A stretch of DNA of 64,000 bases from Bacteroidota bacterium (GCA_021156365.1 JAJNDK010000006.1:372001-436000); one strand, 5' to 3'. Shown: positions 35,911 to 44,363, numbered from the stretch's first letter. The notes: generated by a model not told the origin, from the letters alone. Made by a program: numbers and translations.

Positions 35911-35918
35911 CAAATATA
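35911..35918 (-). promoter_or_regulatory. candidate -7 box of the DUF4157 gene
   Basis: TATATTTG on the minus strand is a perfect TAnnTTTG match, giving a leader of about 20 bases before the ATG at 35883. It supports the choice of that start over 35994. A -33 element is not evident. Confidence 0.5.
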
Positions 35919-35933
35919 TTTCATTTCCGGCAT

Positions 35934-35970
35934 AAAAAAAAGGGCAGTATACCGCCCTTTTCTTTTTTTT
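35934..35970. terminator. bidirectional Rho-independent terminator
   Basis: AAAGGGC ... GCCCTTT with an 8-base loop, with a run of A before and T after, so it can act on both strands. It ends the unit at 36122-36478 on the minus strand and insulates the DUF4157 gene. Confidence 0.75.
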
Positions 35971-36029
35971 GGAGATACTCAGAAAGAATAACAAAGAGGC
36001 CGGATCAGAGATCCTGTGATAAGGGATAT

Positions 36030-36080
36030 TCCGCAGTCCCGAAGCCTCGGGACCATGCGGGACATGCTGCGGAGCAGGGG
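36030..36080 (+). repeat. REP-like palindromic element, copy 1 of 3
   Basis: CCGCAGTCCCGAAGCCTCGG and the following bases form GTCCCGAAGCCTCGGGAC, an 18-bp palindrome with one mismatch. Outer arms TCCGCA and TGCGGA (near 36069) extend it. The same element, in the same orientation, occurs at 37921 and 39707. Confidence 0.75.
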
Positions 36081-36121
36081 AATAGGCTGAGAGAAAAAAT
36101 CAGTACAACAGTGACCGGTTT

Positions 36122-36478
36122 TTACCGTTGTCTTTTAATGAGCAGGCGGAATTCTTCTAAGTTGTTTGTCGGTACTACAAATCCCCTGAGAAATGACCGT
36201 GACTTTACGGCACTAATAGCTTCATAAAAATGAAGGGAAATGGCATAGGCTGCCGTTTGAGGAACATCGAACCGGAAGCACCTGACCCCGTCCTCACCAA
36301 ACCATTTGAAGCGGAATTCATGGATGGCAATCATTTCACCGGTCGTCTTATGGACGATCTCCAAACGGAAGTACGGACTGATCTTCACTTTTCGCGCGCC
36401 AAAAATGTACACAACATACCGACCTGCAAAAAAATCAACAGAAGTGATCTCGTTATTGAATGGTAAAGTCGTATACAT
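36122..36478 (-). CDS. small hypothetical protein, DUF4157 neighbour
   Basis: A 118-residue protein read from the ATG at 36478. The frame is open further (to 36613), but that part crosses the terminator of the upstream gene. A TTG start at about 36518 is possible because the residues in between (KEYLYIRNSSG) look translated. The protein is beta-rich and soluble: TSVDFFAGRYVVYIFGARKVKI, HEFRFKWFGEDGVRCFRFDVP and a basic end, EFRLLIKRQR. I recognise no family. It sits between the fibronectin III protein gene and the DUF4157 gene, on the same strand, with terminators on both sides. Confidence 0.55.
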   Translation of the reverse strand: MYTTLPFNNEITSVDFFAGRYVVYIFGARKVKISPYFRLEIVHKTTGEMIAIHEFRFKWFGEDGVRCFRFDVPQTAAYAISLHFYEAISAVKSRSFLRGFVVPTNNLEEFRLLIKRQR

Positions 36479-36553
36479 GCCTGAGCTGTTGCGAATATAA
36501 AGATACTCCTTCCGGATTGGTTTCAAAAGAATTACCCTGTTTTTATGACCGCA

Positions 36554-36599
36554 TAAATAAAAAAGGCGCAGTTCCTTCGCGAAACGAAACCACGCCTTT
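36554..36599 (-). terminator. Rho-independent terminator of the fibronectin III gene
   Basis: On the minus strand AAAGGCG ... CGCCTTT pair around a loop of about 24 bases, followed by T residues. It lies 25 bp downstream of the stop codon of the gene at 36625-37230. Confidence 0.65.
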
Positions 36600-36624
36600 C
36601 TGTTTGTCAGCATATGTCAGCAAC

Positions 36625-37230
36625 TCAGACCACGATAATGCTCAGCGGTTCCGACCAGGGCTGCTGGCCATCCTTGTCGATGAGGGCATAGCGGAACCAG
36701 TAACGGCTGCCCGGTGTGAGCCCGTTTATCTCTGTCCGGCTTTGTTTGGTACCGCCTGCATCTACCCAGGTGGCATTGTCCACGCTATACTCCCAGAGGT
36801 ACGAAGCACCCTTCACCGCTTTTACTTTCAGGTTTATACTTCCGTTCCCATCACCATGCTTTGCTTCAAAAGAAGCTGGACCCGTATGGTTAGGAGTTGG
36901 GCGAACATCCAGCCCGGCAAGGTGTATGATCTCCGGGTCGCCGTTCGCTGTCAGCTCCACGTAGTAAGCCAGGTGGATCATAGCCGCATCGAAGATCTTC
37001 TCCCGGTCGTGCATGATCGCTGTCAGGCTTTTGCCACCATCCTCCGCGTTGTTCCATGCGTTTTCGAGGTTGGTAGTGGCAGTAGCCAGATCGCTTACCG
37101 CCGTACCGGGCGATGTAAATACATTGGAATTAGTAAGGATGGCATTCATCACCCTTTTTGCTTTGTTCAGTTTTTCGGATACCGACATGCGTGCCATGTA
37201 CAGGGCTACCCGTATTTTATTTGTATTCAT
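36625..37230 (-). CDS. fibronectin type III-domain protein, helical N-terminus
   Basis: A 201-residue protein without a signal peptide. The N-terminal ~100 residues are helical (NTNKIRVALYMARMSVSEKL, ATATTNLENAWNNAEDGGKS, HDREKIFDAAMIHLAYYVEL). The C-terminal ~80 residues form a fibronectin III module: SYLWEYSVDNATWVDAGGT, EINGLTPGSRYWFRYALIDK, QPWSEPLSIIVV. Such ~200-residue proteins are seen in Bacteroidota without known function. The missing signal peptide argues for a cytoplasmic role or a secretion route other than Sec. It lies upstream of the small 36122 gene on the same strand, with a terminator between them. Confidence 0.78.
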   Translation of the reverse strand: MNTNKIRVALYMARMSVSEKLNKAKRVMNAILTNSNVFTSPGTAVSDLATATTNLENAWNNAEDGGKSLTAIMHDREKIFDAAMIHLAYYVELTANGDPEIIHLAGLDVRPTPNHTGPASFEAKHGDGNGSINLKVKAVKGASYLWEYSVDNATWVDAGGTKQSRTEINGLTPGSRYWFRYALIDKDGQQPWSEPLSIIVV

Positions 37231-37551
37231 AATAAATGTAATTTGAAATTTGTTTTGCGGGACCTGCTTTCAGGTGGAAAGCTGTTTACCTGTCCTGCAG
37301 GGCTGCGTCCCTGCTTATCTACCCTGCATACTACAGGAGAGGTAAAGGAAGTGGCGGTAGTGTTTCATGCAATTTTCTTTTTTGTTTGTTAACCGTTTCG
37401 GGAACGGTTTAATTGTTTATTTCAAGGTATAACGATCAGTGCCTGCAGAAAGTTACAGCGACTTTGTAAGTGGTGGCTTCTATAAAATAATTGGTTGAAT
37501 TTTCCGGTCAATTGGTAAAAGCTGCTCCCAAAGAAGGGAATAAAATGAACC
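37231..37551. other. gene-free stretch with a small hairpin
   Basis: No convincing gene in this 321-bp stretch, which runs up to the tandem array. Arms AACCGTT (37391-37397) and AACGGTT (37403-37409) enclose TCGGG and are followed by TTAATTGTTT; this may be a weak terminator. The rest holds nothing I can name. Confidence 0.5.
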
Positions 37552-37866
37552 GGAATATCGCAGCGATGTCTTAGTACAAAAAGGTTATGCACAGGAACAT
37601 CGCTGCAATGTATCAAAACATCGCTGCAATGTATCGCTGCAAAGAAGTTATGTACAGGAACATCGCAGCGATGTTTTAATGCAAATAGCTTATTTAACAG
37701 AACATTGCAGCGATGAGTCAATACAAAGAGGTTATCTACAGGAACATTGCGGTGATGTATCAATGCAAAGAGGTTATGTACAGGAACATGGCAGCGATGT
37801 ATCAATGCAAAGAGCTTATGCACGGGAATATGGCAGCGATGTATTGTTGCAAAAATGTTATTGAAT
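37552..37866 (+). repeat. degenerate 42-bp tandem array, seven units
   Basis: Units start at 37552, 37594, 37657, 37699, 37741, 37783 and 37825. Each is 42 bp, except the second, which has an extra 21 bp duplicating its core. The shared core is a near-palindrome such as CATCGCAGCGATG, followed by ATCAATGCAAAGAGGTTATG-like sequence. Because 42 is divisible by 3, several frames on both strands stay open across it (for example 37422-37823 minus, 37679-37864 plus), but none has a start, ribosome site or composition that marks a gene. The 37231-38047 gap is otherwise without genes. Confidence 0.85.
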
Positions 37867-37920
37867 GGAAAATAGGGAAGATGTTTATGGTGGATTGGAA
37901 ATCCATGGATATTGCTTATT

Positions 37921-37970
37921 CCGCAGTCCCGAAGCTTCGGGACCCGGTGGGATAGGTTACGGAGCGGGTA
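37921..37970 (+). repeat. REP-like palindromic element, copy 2 of 3
   Basis: Perfect 18-bp palindrome GTCCCGAAGCTTCGGGAC preceded by CCGCA and followed by CCGGTGGGATAGG. This copy and the one at 39707 agree over at least 35 bp. All three copies have the same orientation and lie within 3.7 kb. Confidence 0.8.
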
Positions 37971-38047
37971 AATTTATTACGGTTTTAAACCTTTTAATAA
38001 TTGAGCGGGAGTTACTTTGTAGTACTTGGCCAATTTTCGCAATGTAG

Positions 38048-38587
38048 CGACAACCCATCGCCAAAGTGCTCAATGCTGAGAAGAATTTCAAAGTGGTTCT
38101 CGAAGCAGATAACGGAAAGGTATTGCTACAAAAGCTAACGACGGTCAGGGTGGATTTAATCCTACTTGACCTTCGTATGCCGGTAATGGATGGCCAAGCA
38201 ACAATCAAAAATCTTAAAAATTTATATCCCGATATAAAGGTAATTATTCTTACCGGGGAAACGGAAACTGCCTTTGAAAGGGAATACATAAGATTAGGAG
38301 CAATGGCCTTTCTATCGAAGTTTCAGGATATGGATACCATTATAAATACCATTTATCGGGTGTAGCAATCCGGCTTTAGTGCTTCCTCCCCAAGCGAACT
38401 ATTAACCAAAAGGGAAATGGAAGTACTAAAGGAAATAATACAAAAACGCTCCAATAGCGAAATTGTCGGGACTATGGGCCTAAGTGTACGAACTATCGAA
38501 AATCACCGTTATAATATTTCCCGGAAGACAGGAACCAACACTATACAGGAATTAAAAATCTGGATGGAAAAACACCACCTTTCCTGA
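38048..38587 (+). pseudogene. decayed NarL-type response regulator with an in-frame amber codon
   Basis: One frame from 38048 to TGA at 38585-38587 encodes most of a response regulator. The receiver lacks its first strand and acidic pair (an in-frame TAG at 38045-38047 lies just before RQPIAKVLNAEKNFKVV). It keeps the acceptor region DLILLDLRMPVMDG and the switch lysine in FLSKFQDMD. TAG at 38363-38365 interrupts it, after which the same frame resumes with a complete LuxR-type HTH (LTKREMEVLKEIIQKRSN, then LSVRTIENHRYNISRKTG). Only the 99-residue piece from GTG at 38066 could be translated alone. No kinase gene is near. Two inactivating features make a pseudogene most likely. Confidence 0.8.
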
Positions 38588-38672
38588 TCGCATAACCTTT
38601 TCTTAACCAAAATTAAGTAGTTTTTGGCAAAATTGAGTAGTTAGCCCTCTTTTTTTCGGCTCCTTTTTAGTC

Positions 38673-38680
38673 TATGTTTG
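38673..38680 (+). promoter_or_regulatory. candidate -7 box for the T9SS cargo gene
   Basis: TATGTTTG is a perfect TAnnTTTG match on the plus strand, about 30 bases upstream of a likely 5' end for the gene at 38718. The -33 position is T-rich without a clean TTTG. Confidence 0.45.
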
Positions 38681-38717
38681 CCTTTCATTTCTCCTTTTAA
38701 ATGGCTACATTAGTTAG

Positions 38718-39674
38718 ATGAGAAAATATATATACATTCTACTGATCGTGTTTAATAAAAGCATACACAGCGCATATAGTCAGACTAATATAGTCCCAAA
38801 TCCTTCTTTTGAAGACTATACTAATTGCCCTAACGATTGGGCACAAGCCGCCAATGCTAATGGCTGGTATGAATTTAGTTCCGCTGATTATTACAATGAA
38901 TGCGGTGTCCCAGACAGTTTTGGAATCCCTTCTAATACAATTGGTACACAATATGCAGCCAGCGGCAGTGCATATGCTGGTATAGTCGCATACTCAAATG
39001 CTACACATGGCTCAGAGGTCATAGGGACGAATCTTATAACCCCTCTTATTATTGGACAGAAATATTTTGTTTCATTTAAAGCTGTTTTAAAATACAATAA
39101 TCCTTGGAATATATGTTGTGCAAGTAATAATTTAGGGGTACGCTTTGCTAAAAACAGTAATTGTCCGCCAGTTGATAATTTTTGCCACGTTAATACTCAA
39201 CAAGTCATAACTGACACCAGTAATTGGACAAGGGTTTTTGGCTCTTTTATAGCGGATTCAGTTTATACGAATTTATGTATTGGAAACTTCTTTTATGTCT
39301 CTAATACATCCGCAACAATTGTTAATCCGGGTGCTACAAACACATATAGCTACTATTTTATAGATGATGTTTGTGTATCGACGGATTCAGGATATGCTTC
39401 CAATTATTTCTATACAAACATTCAAGAAATTAGCTTAGAAACTTATGTGCAATTATATCCAAATCCCGTTAAGGATTTTCTTTCCATTTCAAATAAATAT
39501 TCCCATCCAATAGAATTTAATTTATATAACGTTCTTGGGCAAAAAATAAAGACAGTTGAAATTTCACCTTATTCGAAAGCATCAATAGATTTGACATTTC
39601 TTAATAGTGGATTATATACTATATCAATAGCTTCTTTTTCCAATATACAAACAAAAAAAATCATCAAACAATGA
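38718..39674 (+). CDS. T9SS type A-sorted surface protein
   Basis: A 318-residue exported protein. It has a signal peptide (IYILLIVFNKSIHSAYSQ), then a beta-sandwich-like body beginning VPNPSFEDYTNCPNDWAQAANANGW, a carbohydrate-binding or lectin-like start frequently found at the front of such Bacteroidota proteins. The cysteines pair up along the body. The C-terminus (YVQLYPNPVKDFLSISN, VLGQKIKTVEI, LNSGLYTISIAS, KKIIKQ) is a type A T9SS sorting domain, so it is carried across the outer membrane by T9SS. The DNA is AT-rich compared with 20-30 kb. Its TGA stop overlaps the ATG of a short following frame (ATGA). Confidence 0.9.
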   Translation: MRKYIYILLIVFNKSIHSAYSQTNIVPNPSFEDYTNCPNDWAQAANANGWYEFSSADYYNECGVPDSFGIPSNTIGTQYAASGSAYAGIVAYSNATHGSEVIGTNLITPLIIGQKYFVSFKAVLKYNNPWNICCASNNLGVRFAKNSNCPPVDNFCHVNTQQVITDTSNWTRVFGSFIADSVYTNLCIGNFFYVSNTSATIVNPGATNTYSYYFIDDVCVSTDSGYASNYFYTNIQEISLETYVQLYPNPVKDFLSISNKYSHPIEFNLYNVLGQKIKTVEISPYSKASIDLTFLNSGLYTISIASFSNIQTKKIIKQ

Positions 39675-39742
39675 AAAAAATCTATCTATGTTTATTGCTA
39701 TGCACCTCCGCAGTCCCGAAGCTTCGGGACCCGGTGGGATAG
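39671..39742 (+). pseudogene. signal-peptide fragment truncated by a REP-like element
   Basis: ATGA overlap with the preceding gene starts a frame of 23 codons: MKKIYLCLLLCTS is a good signal-peptide start, but the frame then enters the palindromic repeat (SAVPKLRDPVG) and ends at TAG. The same repeat-encoded tail, SAVPKLRDPVG, ends the open frame at 37955. This looks like the start of a second exported protein lost to a repeat insertion or a deletion. Confidence 0.55.
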
Positions 39743-39743
39743 G
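39707..39743 (+). repeat. REP-like palindromic element, copy 3 of 3
   Basis: GTCCCGAAGCTTCGGGAC with the same flanks as copy 2 (TCCGCA before, CCGGTGGGATAGG after). It separates the T9SS cargo gene from the CHAT gene, which converges from the other side. Confidence 0.8.
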
Positions 39744-39764
39744 GTGGGGAGCGTACGCTGTAAT

Positions 39765-42700
39765 CTATTCTTTAAAAATAATATTTGGATTTCCATAGAT
39801 ATGCATCGCAGCCCATCCGGTTGGAGTATAGAAACCATGGTATTCATTGTAGCCTTCTTTCGAAATTTTGACATTGGCTGCTTGAACGGCTTCACTAATA
39901 TATACTCCTTCTTTGATTAATTCAATAAACCTCGCGAGCCATACGCCAGAAATATCGGGATTTAGACCCCAAGCCGGAGCAATGACTGCTTGATAACCTA
40001 ATGCTAAAATTTCATGAGTGAAAGCTACAAGCTTTTGCGCATAAATCTCTTGTGAAATAGAAGCAGAGTTGCAAACAAAGAGTACGGCTATTATTCCTTT
40101 GCCAAATAATCTTTCAATTCCCCCCTGCTTTATATATGCATGTCCTTCAGAGTGTTTTGTATATAAGGTTCGGAAACCTTCTACGCCCTTTCCGCCATGA
40201 GCTAAAAATATATTTATAGTAGATGATAATGCTTGCTCAGGTACGATTGCAGTATGAATAGTGCCATGATACATTTCAATAACTGGCTTTAATTTTTCAT
40301 GTCCAATAATAAGAACAATATCTTCGTCAATAATGGGTATCCATGCTTCTAATGAGATCTCACTTTTCTTTAGTTCTATAGTTATACAATTGTTAACGAA
40401 CCACTCTAAGGATATTACGTTAGTAATTGGTGAATGGTAAGAAATGAAATCTATCTTTTCGGTTTTTACTATTCCTTTTATTAAGTCTTCATGATACTCA
40501 GTGTTTTTTTTGATATTTATCGAATTTTGAATTAGGTTGTGGGGAAACGTTGAGAGGGATAAACTACATGAAAGTAACAATTCATCAAATTGCTCTTCAA
40601 TTTCAATATTAGCAAAACTTAAGTCTCTTAACGTTTTTTCATAGTCTTGCTCCTGCATGTTGATCGGATAATCCCCTTTGTCATCAAAATAAAATTTAGA
40701 AATATTCTTCAGCCATGAAGTCATATCGGTTATACTCCATTTACTTAATTTTTTAACATGTGCATTTTTTTCTGGGTTAATTGTTAAGGTGTAAGTGTTA
40801 TTGTGGATGTGAAATATCCAACAAAATAATTGACCTTTTCTTAGGTTTAATTTTGAAACGATTTCAGTTGAATATATGGAAATTCTGTTCAGGGTTTTGG
40901 TAAGTTCTTTTGACACAAAACTGGTTCCTTCTGGATCAGATTCTTTGGCTATGAAGGTGAGTGTATTGTCGTTAAGAACAATTCCAGAAAGTAATAAATT
41001 ATCAATGTCAAGAGGTTTAATAGATAAACTTGCAACGTTTTCGGCTAACAATTCTAATTTACCTAATTCAGAAGTAAAATCTTCTATATTTCTTGTTTCA
41101 AATATCTTGGCTAAGGAGTCTTTATATATTTTTTTGGTAGTAATATCAAGAGGAAAAAAAGCACCCTCTAATGAATCTAATGTTTCTTTATCTATATTTT
41201 GAGCAAGTTTAGTAAAGAAAGTCTCAAACGGAGATATATCTTTTATGAGTTCTTTTGAATGCAATATTTTAAGATTATATATAAAAGCAATCCATGGTAG
41301 AGCACCCTTTTGACCATATTTGAGTATTGAATCAATGTTTTTTGAAAGAAATTCTTCTGCTTCTTCTAAAGTACCTTCAATTGAATCGATGAAACCTGTA
41401 AGTTTCGAATTAAAGTGACTAAGGGTTATTTTATGCCGATCATATTCATCAAGTTTTAATGGTTTAAGAGCTTCATAAATATTTTCGGAGAGTTGATTAT
41501 AACCAAAATCTCTAAAGAAAAGCATGCCATTATAAAGAGCATCAATGATTTGATATTCATAAACATGTGGAGAGGTAAGTAATGTTGATATGTAAAGACA
41601 GCCATAGAATGCAGCATCAAACACATTATTTTGTTTAACATAGCATCTAAATAAACAATACCATCCTAATACCGGTAGTTTTTCATTCTTAAACGAAAAT
41701 TCTAATATTTCCTCGCTCAGATCTCGCGCCTTTTGGTAATGGTGATTGTAGTTTAACAGATCAACCAAATTTAAACATCCCGCTGAGATGTTTTTTTTAT
41801 GTTTTTCATTACCTTTTGATAAACAAGTAAAAACGCTTAAGATGAAATAGTTGTTTTCTAACTCTTCTTCAGTGCAATACCTTGGGTTGAAGACAGAAAG
41901 TGCCTCAACCAGATATTCAATCAGATTCTCAAGATCTTTTTCTTGCAAAGAATGATTAAATTCTAAAGTTGATAAACTTGCTTTAGTCGAGCTGTTTTCA
42001 GAAAAAAGTTTAGCCAGGTGCTCTTCTGCCTTTTTAATGTCAATTTTTGAACTTGTGTAAGAATTATCTTTTTCAATATTTTTCTTAGTTAATTCTTTAA
42101 TTAATCCATTGAGAGAAAATATAAGCTGTGACATACCAAAAACTTTGGTTGCTTTAAATATTTTCACTACCTCAATCCTATTTCCGCGATTGCTCGAGTC
42201 TGTGGAAATGAAACGGAATACCTGTGGAAGAAGGTAACTAAGTTGTTTTTCTATATGTGTTCTAGCTTCGGTTTTTATTAAAGATTTTTCAAAATAATAG
42301 AGTTGTTTTAGAAAATATTCAACCTCATTAACCATGCTCCAGAATGAAGATTCAATTGGAACAAACTCAAATCCATCTCCATGGATTTGAGTTGACATAT
42401 CTTTATGTACTATGGGAACTTCTATTGCTTTTAATCGTTTAATCGTTTCATGAATTGGGACGGGGTCAATACAAAAGTTCCTGAAATTAGCGCAGAATTC
42501 TTTTTCTGAATCGTAGTATTTAAAAGAAGAAAGTTCCTGCGAATGTGTTTTTTTTCCTTCATAAACAACAACACCTTTTTTAAATTCTCCAACTTTTAAA
42601 TAGTTCGTTAAAAGATGAGAATCTAATACAAATATCCCTTCTATATTTAAACCGCTCAAAGAAGTATGATTGGTTACAATGACACAAGTAATATCTTCAA

Positions 42701-44264
42701 TTTTTGTATCTGTAACCTGGGTTAAATTATTTTCAATAATCTGACGAGTTTTATGCATTCTTTCAGCTGCTTTGCCGAGTTTTTCCATCGCAATAGAATA
42801 GTCGTCGGAATCAATGCAGTATGTAAACAAGCAAATTTCAATAACGATTAAAGTATTTATAGTTTCATATACTAGTAGGGTTTTGCTTTGTTCACCTAAT
42901 TTATTTAAGATTAAAGTATCTACTTTCTTAAATTTATAGCCGTTTTTTATATTATGACTTAATTCTAGTACAAGTAATTCAGAAAAGTACTTCTCTTGCT
43001 TATCAGCAGTAATTACCTTATCTAATGAGTTATCGACTTGGTAGGTCAAGTGGCCATGCGCTAGAGGAGCAAAAAGAAAATAATATGAACTTTTAAAATT
43101 TATAAGTGGTTTTTTCCAAAAATTAATTGCCCCAGAAAACGGTTGACTTATAGAACTAAGCAAGGCTTCAATGTTTTTTTCTTTTAAAGATGTTGTCTTT
43201 TGCAAGTATTTAATAAGTCTTTTTTTGTCTATTTTGATAGGCACTGAGGATAGATTCTGGGTTTTAATGGCAGTATCGATGATTATGGATCCATTTATAG
43301 TTTGCAGAAATGATCGTATAGAAACTAAGAAATTAAAAACATCGTTAATAGTTATAGAACCATCAAATTTTAAAGGTTTTAAATGTAAGTGGAAATAAAA
43401 TGTAGTTTGAACAGATGAAAAAAACTCTCGAAAAATTTCCTCTTTTCCTGCACTTAAATTTGAGATATAAATCGTCCCTTTTTCAATTGAAAATTTAGGA
43501 ATGTTAATTGTTTTGTTTGGGAGTTTCGATGCATAAATACTTGCTTCTTGAATTAAATTGCTTTCTCGTTGCTTGCCAACAGTTTTTAATGCGCTATATC
43601 CGATTGGGTAATTTTTGAATTTAATAATTCCATCTTCTTTTGTAAGATCCCCAAATTCCTTTCTGTAAAACTCAATGGCAGTTTTTATATTCACAAGTAA
43701 GTTAGTCGTCATCATTAACTTCCTAATAAGCAAAGACCTTTCTTTTGGTGTGTGGGGCTTGGCTTTAGTATCAGTTTGTATGTTGAAGCCAATTATGAAG
43801 TTAATTAGCTCATTACAAACATCGGTTGAAGTGTCCACGGCGTCTTGAATGTCAATATTTTCACCAAATATATTTTTTGTTTTTATGGAGCGTGAAAAAT
43901 CAAAATGCAAATCAGTATTTGAAATTAGGTTTTTTCTTTGTTCTGAAATTAAATTCAAATAGTCAAAATTTGTCAAGCTTAGGATTTCCTCAATAAGAGA
44001 AATCTCTTTTAAGTTTATTTCTTCAAGTAGAGTTTCGATTTGGGACATTAATTCTTCATAAATTTCATTCAACTGAATTATAATTTCTATTATTTCAGGA
44101 AGAACTTTTTCATCGATTATAGTATGTGTTTTTGCATAATGTTCTAAGTCCAATTTTAGTAATTCATGAAGTTTTTCCAGATTAAAATCATCACTGAATG
44201 GATTGGCTTCTTCGTTCTCTGAGATTGTTCTTCTAATTATTTGATTTGCTGTTATGCTAAGCAT
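39765..44264 (-). CDS. large CHAT-domain (caspase-like) protein, possible defence or stress protease
   Basis: A 1499-residue cytoplasmic protein with no signal peptide or membrane helix. The C-terminal ~270 residues form a CHAT domain (caspase HetF-associated with TPRs). The histidine is H1356 in FLAHGGKG and the cysteine C1398 in LFVCNSAS, followed by GWAAMHIYGN at the end. Before it lies helical TPR-like sequence (about 860-1130, with LGWYCLFRCYVKQNN). The N-terminal ~850 residues have strands and helices I cannot assign. CHAT proteases cleave a specific partner when triggered, as in TPR-CHAT of type III-E CRISPR and gasdermin-linked defence. No partner is adjacent. The gene is visibly AT-rich, suggesting transfer. 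The CHAT fold is certain, the role inferred. Confidence 0.9.
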   Translation of the reverse strand: MLSITANQIIRRTISENEEANPFSDDFNLEKLHELLKLDLEHYAKTHTIIDEKVLPEIIEIIIQLNEIYEELMSQIETLLEEINLKEISLIEEILSLTNFDYLNLISEQRKNLISNTDLHFDFSRSIKTKNIFGENIDIQDAVDTSTDVCNELINFIIGFNIQTDTKAKPHTPKERSLLIRKLMMTTNLLVNIKTAIEFYRKEFGDLTKEDGIIKFKNYPIGYSALKTVGKQRESNLIQEASIYASKLPNKTINIPKFSIEKGTIYISNLSAGKEEIFREFFSSVQTTFYFHLHLKPLKFDGSITINDVFNFLVSIRSFLQTINGSIIIDTAIKTQNLSSVPIKIDKKRLIKYLQKTTSLKEKNIEALLSSISQPFSGAINFWKKPLINFKSSYYFLFAPLAHGHLTYQVDNSLDKVITADKQEKYFSELLVLELSHNIKNGYKFKKVDTLILNKLGEQSKTLLVYETINTLIVIEICLFTYCIDSDDYSIAMEKLGKAAERMHKTRQIIENNLTQVTDTKIEDITCVIVTNHTSLSGLNIEGIFVLDSHLLTNYLKVGEFKKGVVVYEGKKTHSQELSSFKYYDSEKEFCANFRNFCIDPVPIHETIKRLKAIEVPIVHKDMSTQIHGDGFEFVPIESSFWSMVNEVEYFLKQLYYFEKSLIKTEARTHIEKQLSYLLPQVFRFISTDSSNRGNRIEVVKIFKATKVFGMSQLIFSLNGLIKELTKKNIEKDNSYTSSKIDIKKAEEHLAKLFSENSSTKASLSTLEFNHSLQEKDLENLIEYLVEALSVFNPRYCTEEELENNYFILSVFTCLSKGNEKHKKNISAGCLNLVDLLNYNHHYQKARDLSEEILEFSFKNEKLPVLGWYCLFRCYVKQNNVFDAAFYGCLYISTLLTSPHVYEYQIIDALYNGMLFFRDFGYNQLSENIYEALKPLKLDEYDRHKITLSHFNSKLTGFIDSIEGTLEEAEEFLSKNIDSILKYGQKGALPWIAFIYNLKILHSKELIKDISPFETFFTKLAQNIDKETLDSLEGAFFPLDITTKKIYKDSLAKIFETRNIEDFTSELGKLELLAENVASLSIKPLDIDNLLLSGIVLNDNTLTFIAKESDPEGTSFVSKELTKTLNRISIYSTEIVSKLNLRKGQLFCWIFHIHNNTYTLTINPEKNAHVKKLSKWSITDMTSWLKNISKFYFDDKGDYPINMQEQDYEKTLRDLSFANIEIEEQFDELLLSCSLSLSTFPHNLIQNSINIKKNTEYHEDLIKGIVKTEKIDFISYHSPITNVISLEWFVNNCITIELKKSEISLEAWIPIIDEDIVLIIGHEKLKPVIEMYHGTIHTAIVPEQALSSTINIFLAHGGKGVEGFRTLYTKHSEGHAYIKQGGIERLFGKGIIAVLFVCNSASISQEIYAQKLVAFTHEILALGYQAVIAPAWGLNPDISGVWLARFIELIKEGVYISEAVQAANVKISKEGYNEYHGFYTPTGWAAMHIYGNPNIIFKE

Positions 44265-44363
44265 TTGTTAATAGCTTTGATGCGTAAATATATGAAATCT
44301 GTGTGTTGTTTTGTATATAAAAAAGAAGGCCGGTATTCCGCCCTTTTTGAAATTCCCTGAAAA

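Noticed and set aside
33900-37300. Complete eCIS gene cluster around the DUF4157 protein.
   Set aside because: No sheath, tube, baseplate or ATPase gene is visible.
37422-37823. Open frame of 133 residues across the 42-bp array (and plus-strand frames at 37679 and 37713).
   Set aside because: The period of 42 keeps all frames open on both strands, and none has a plausible start, ribosome site or coding composition.
37552-37866. CRISPR array.
   Set aside because: The units abut each other with no unique spacers, and no cas genes are near.
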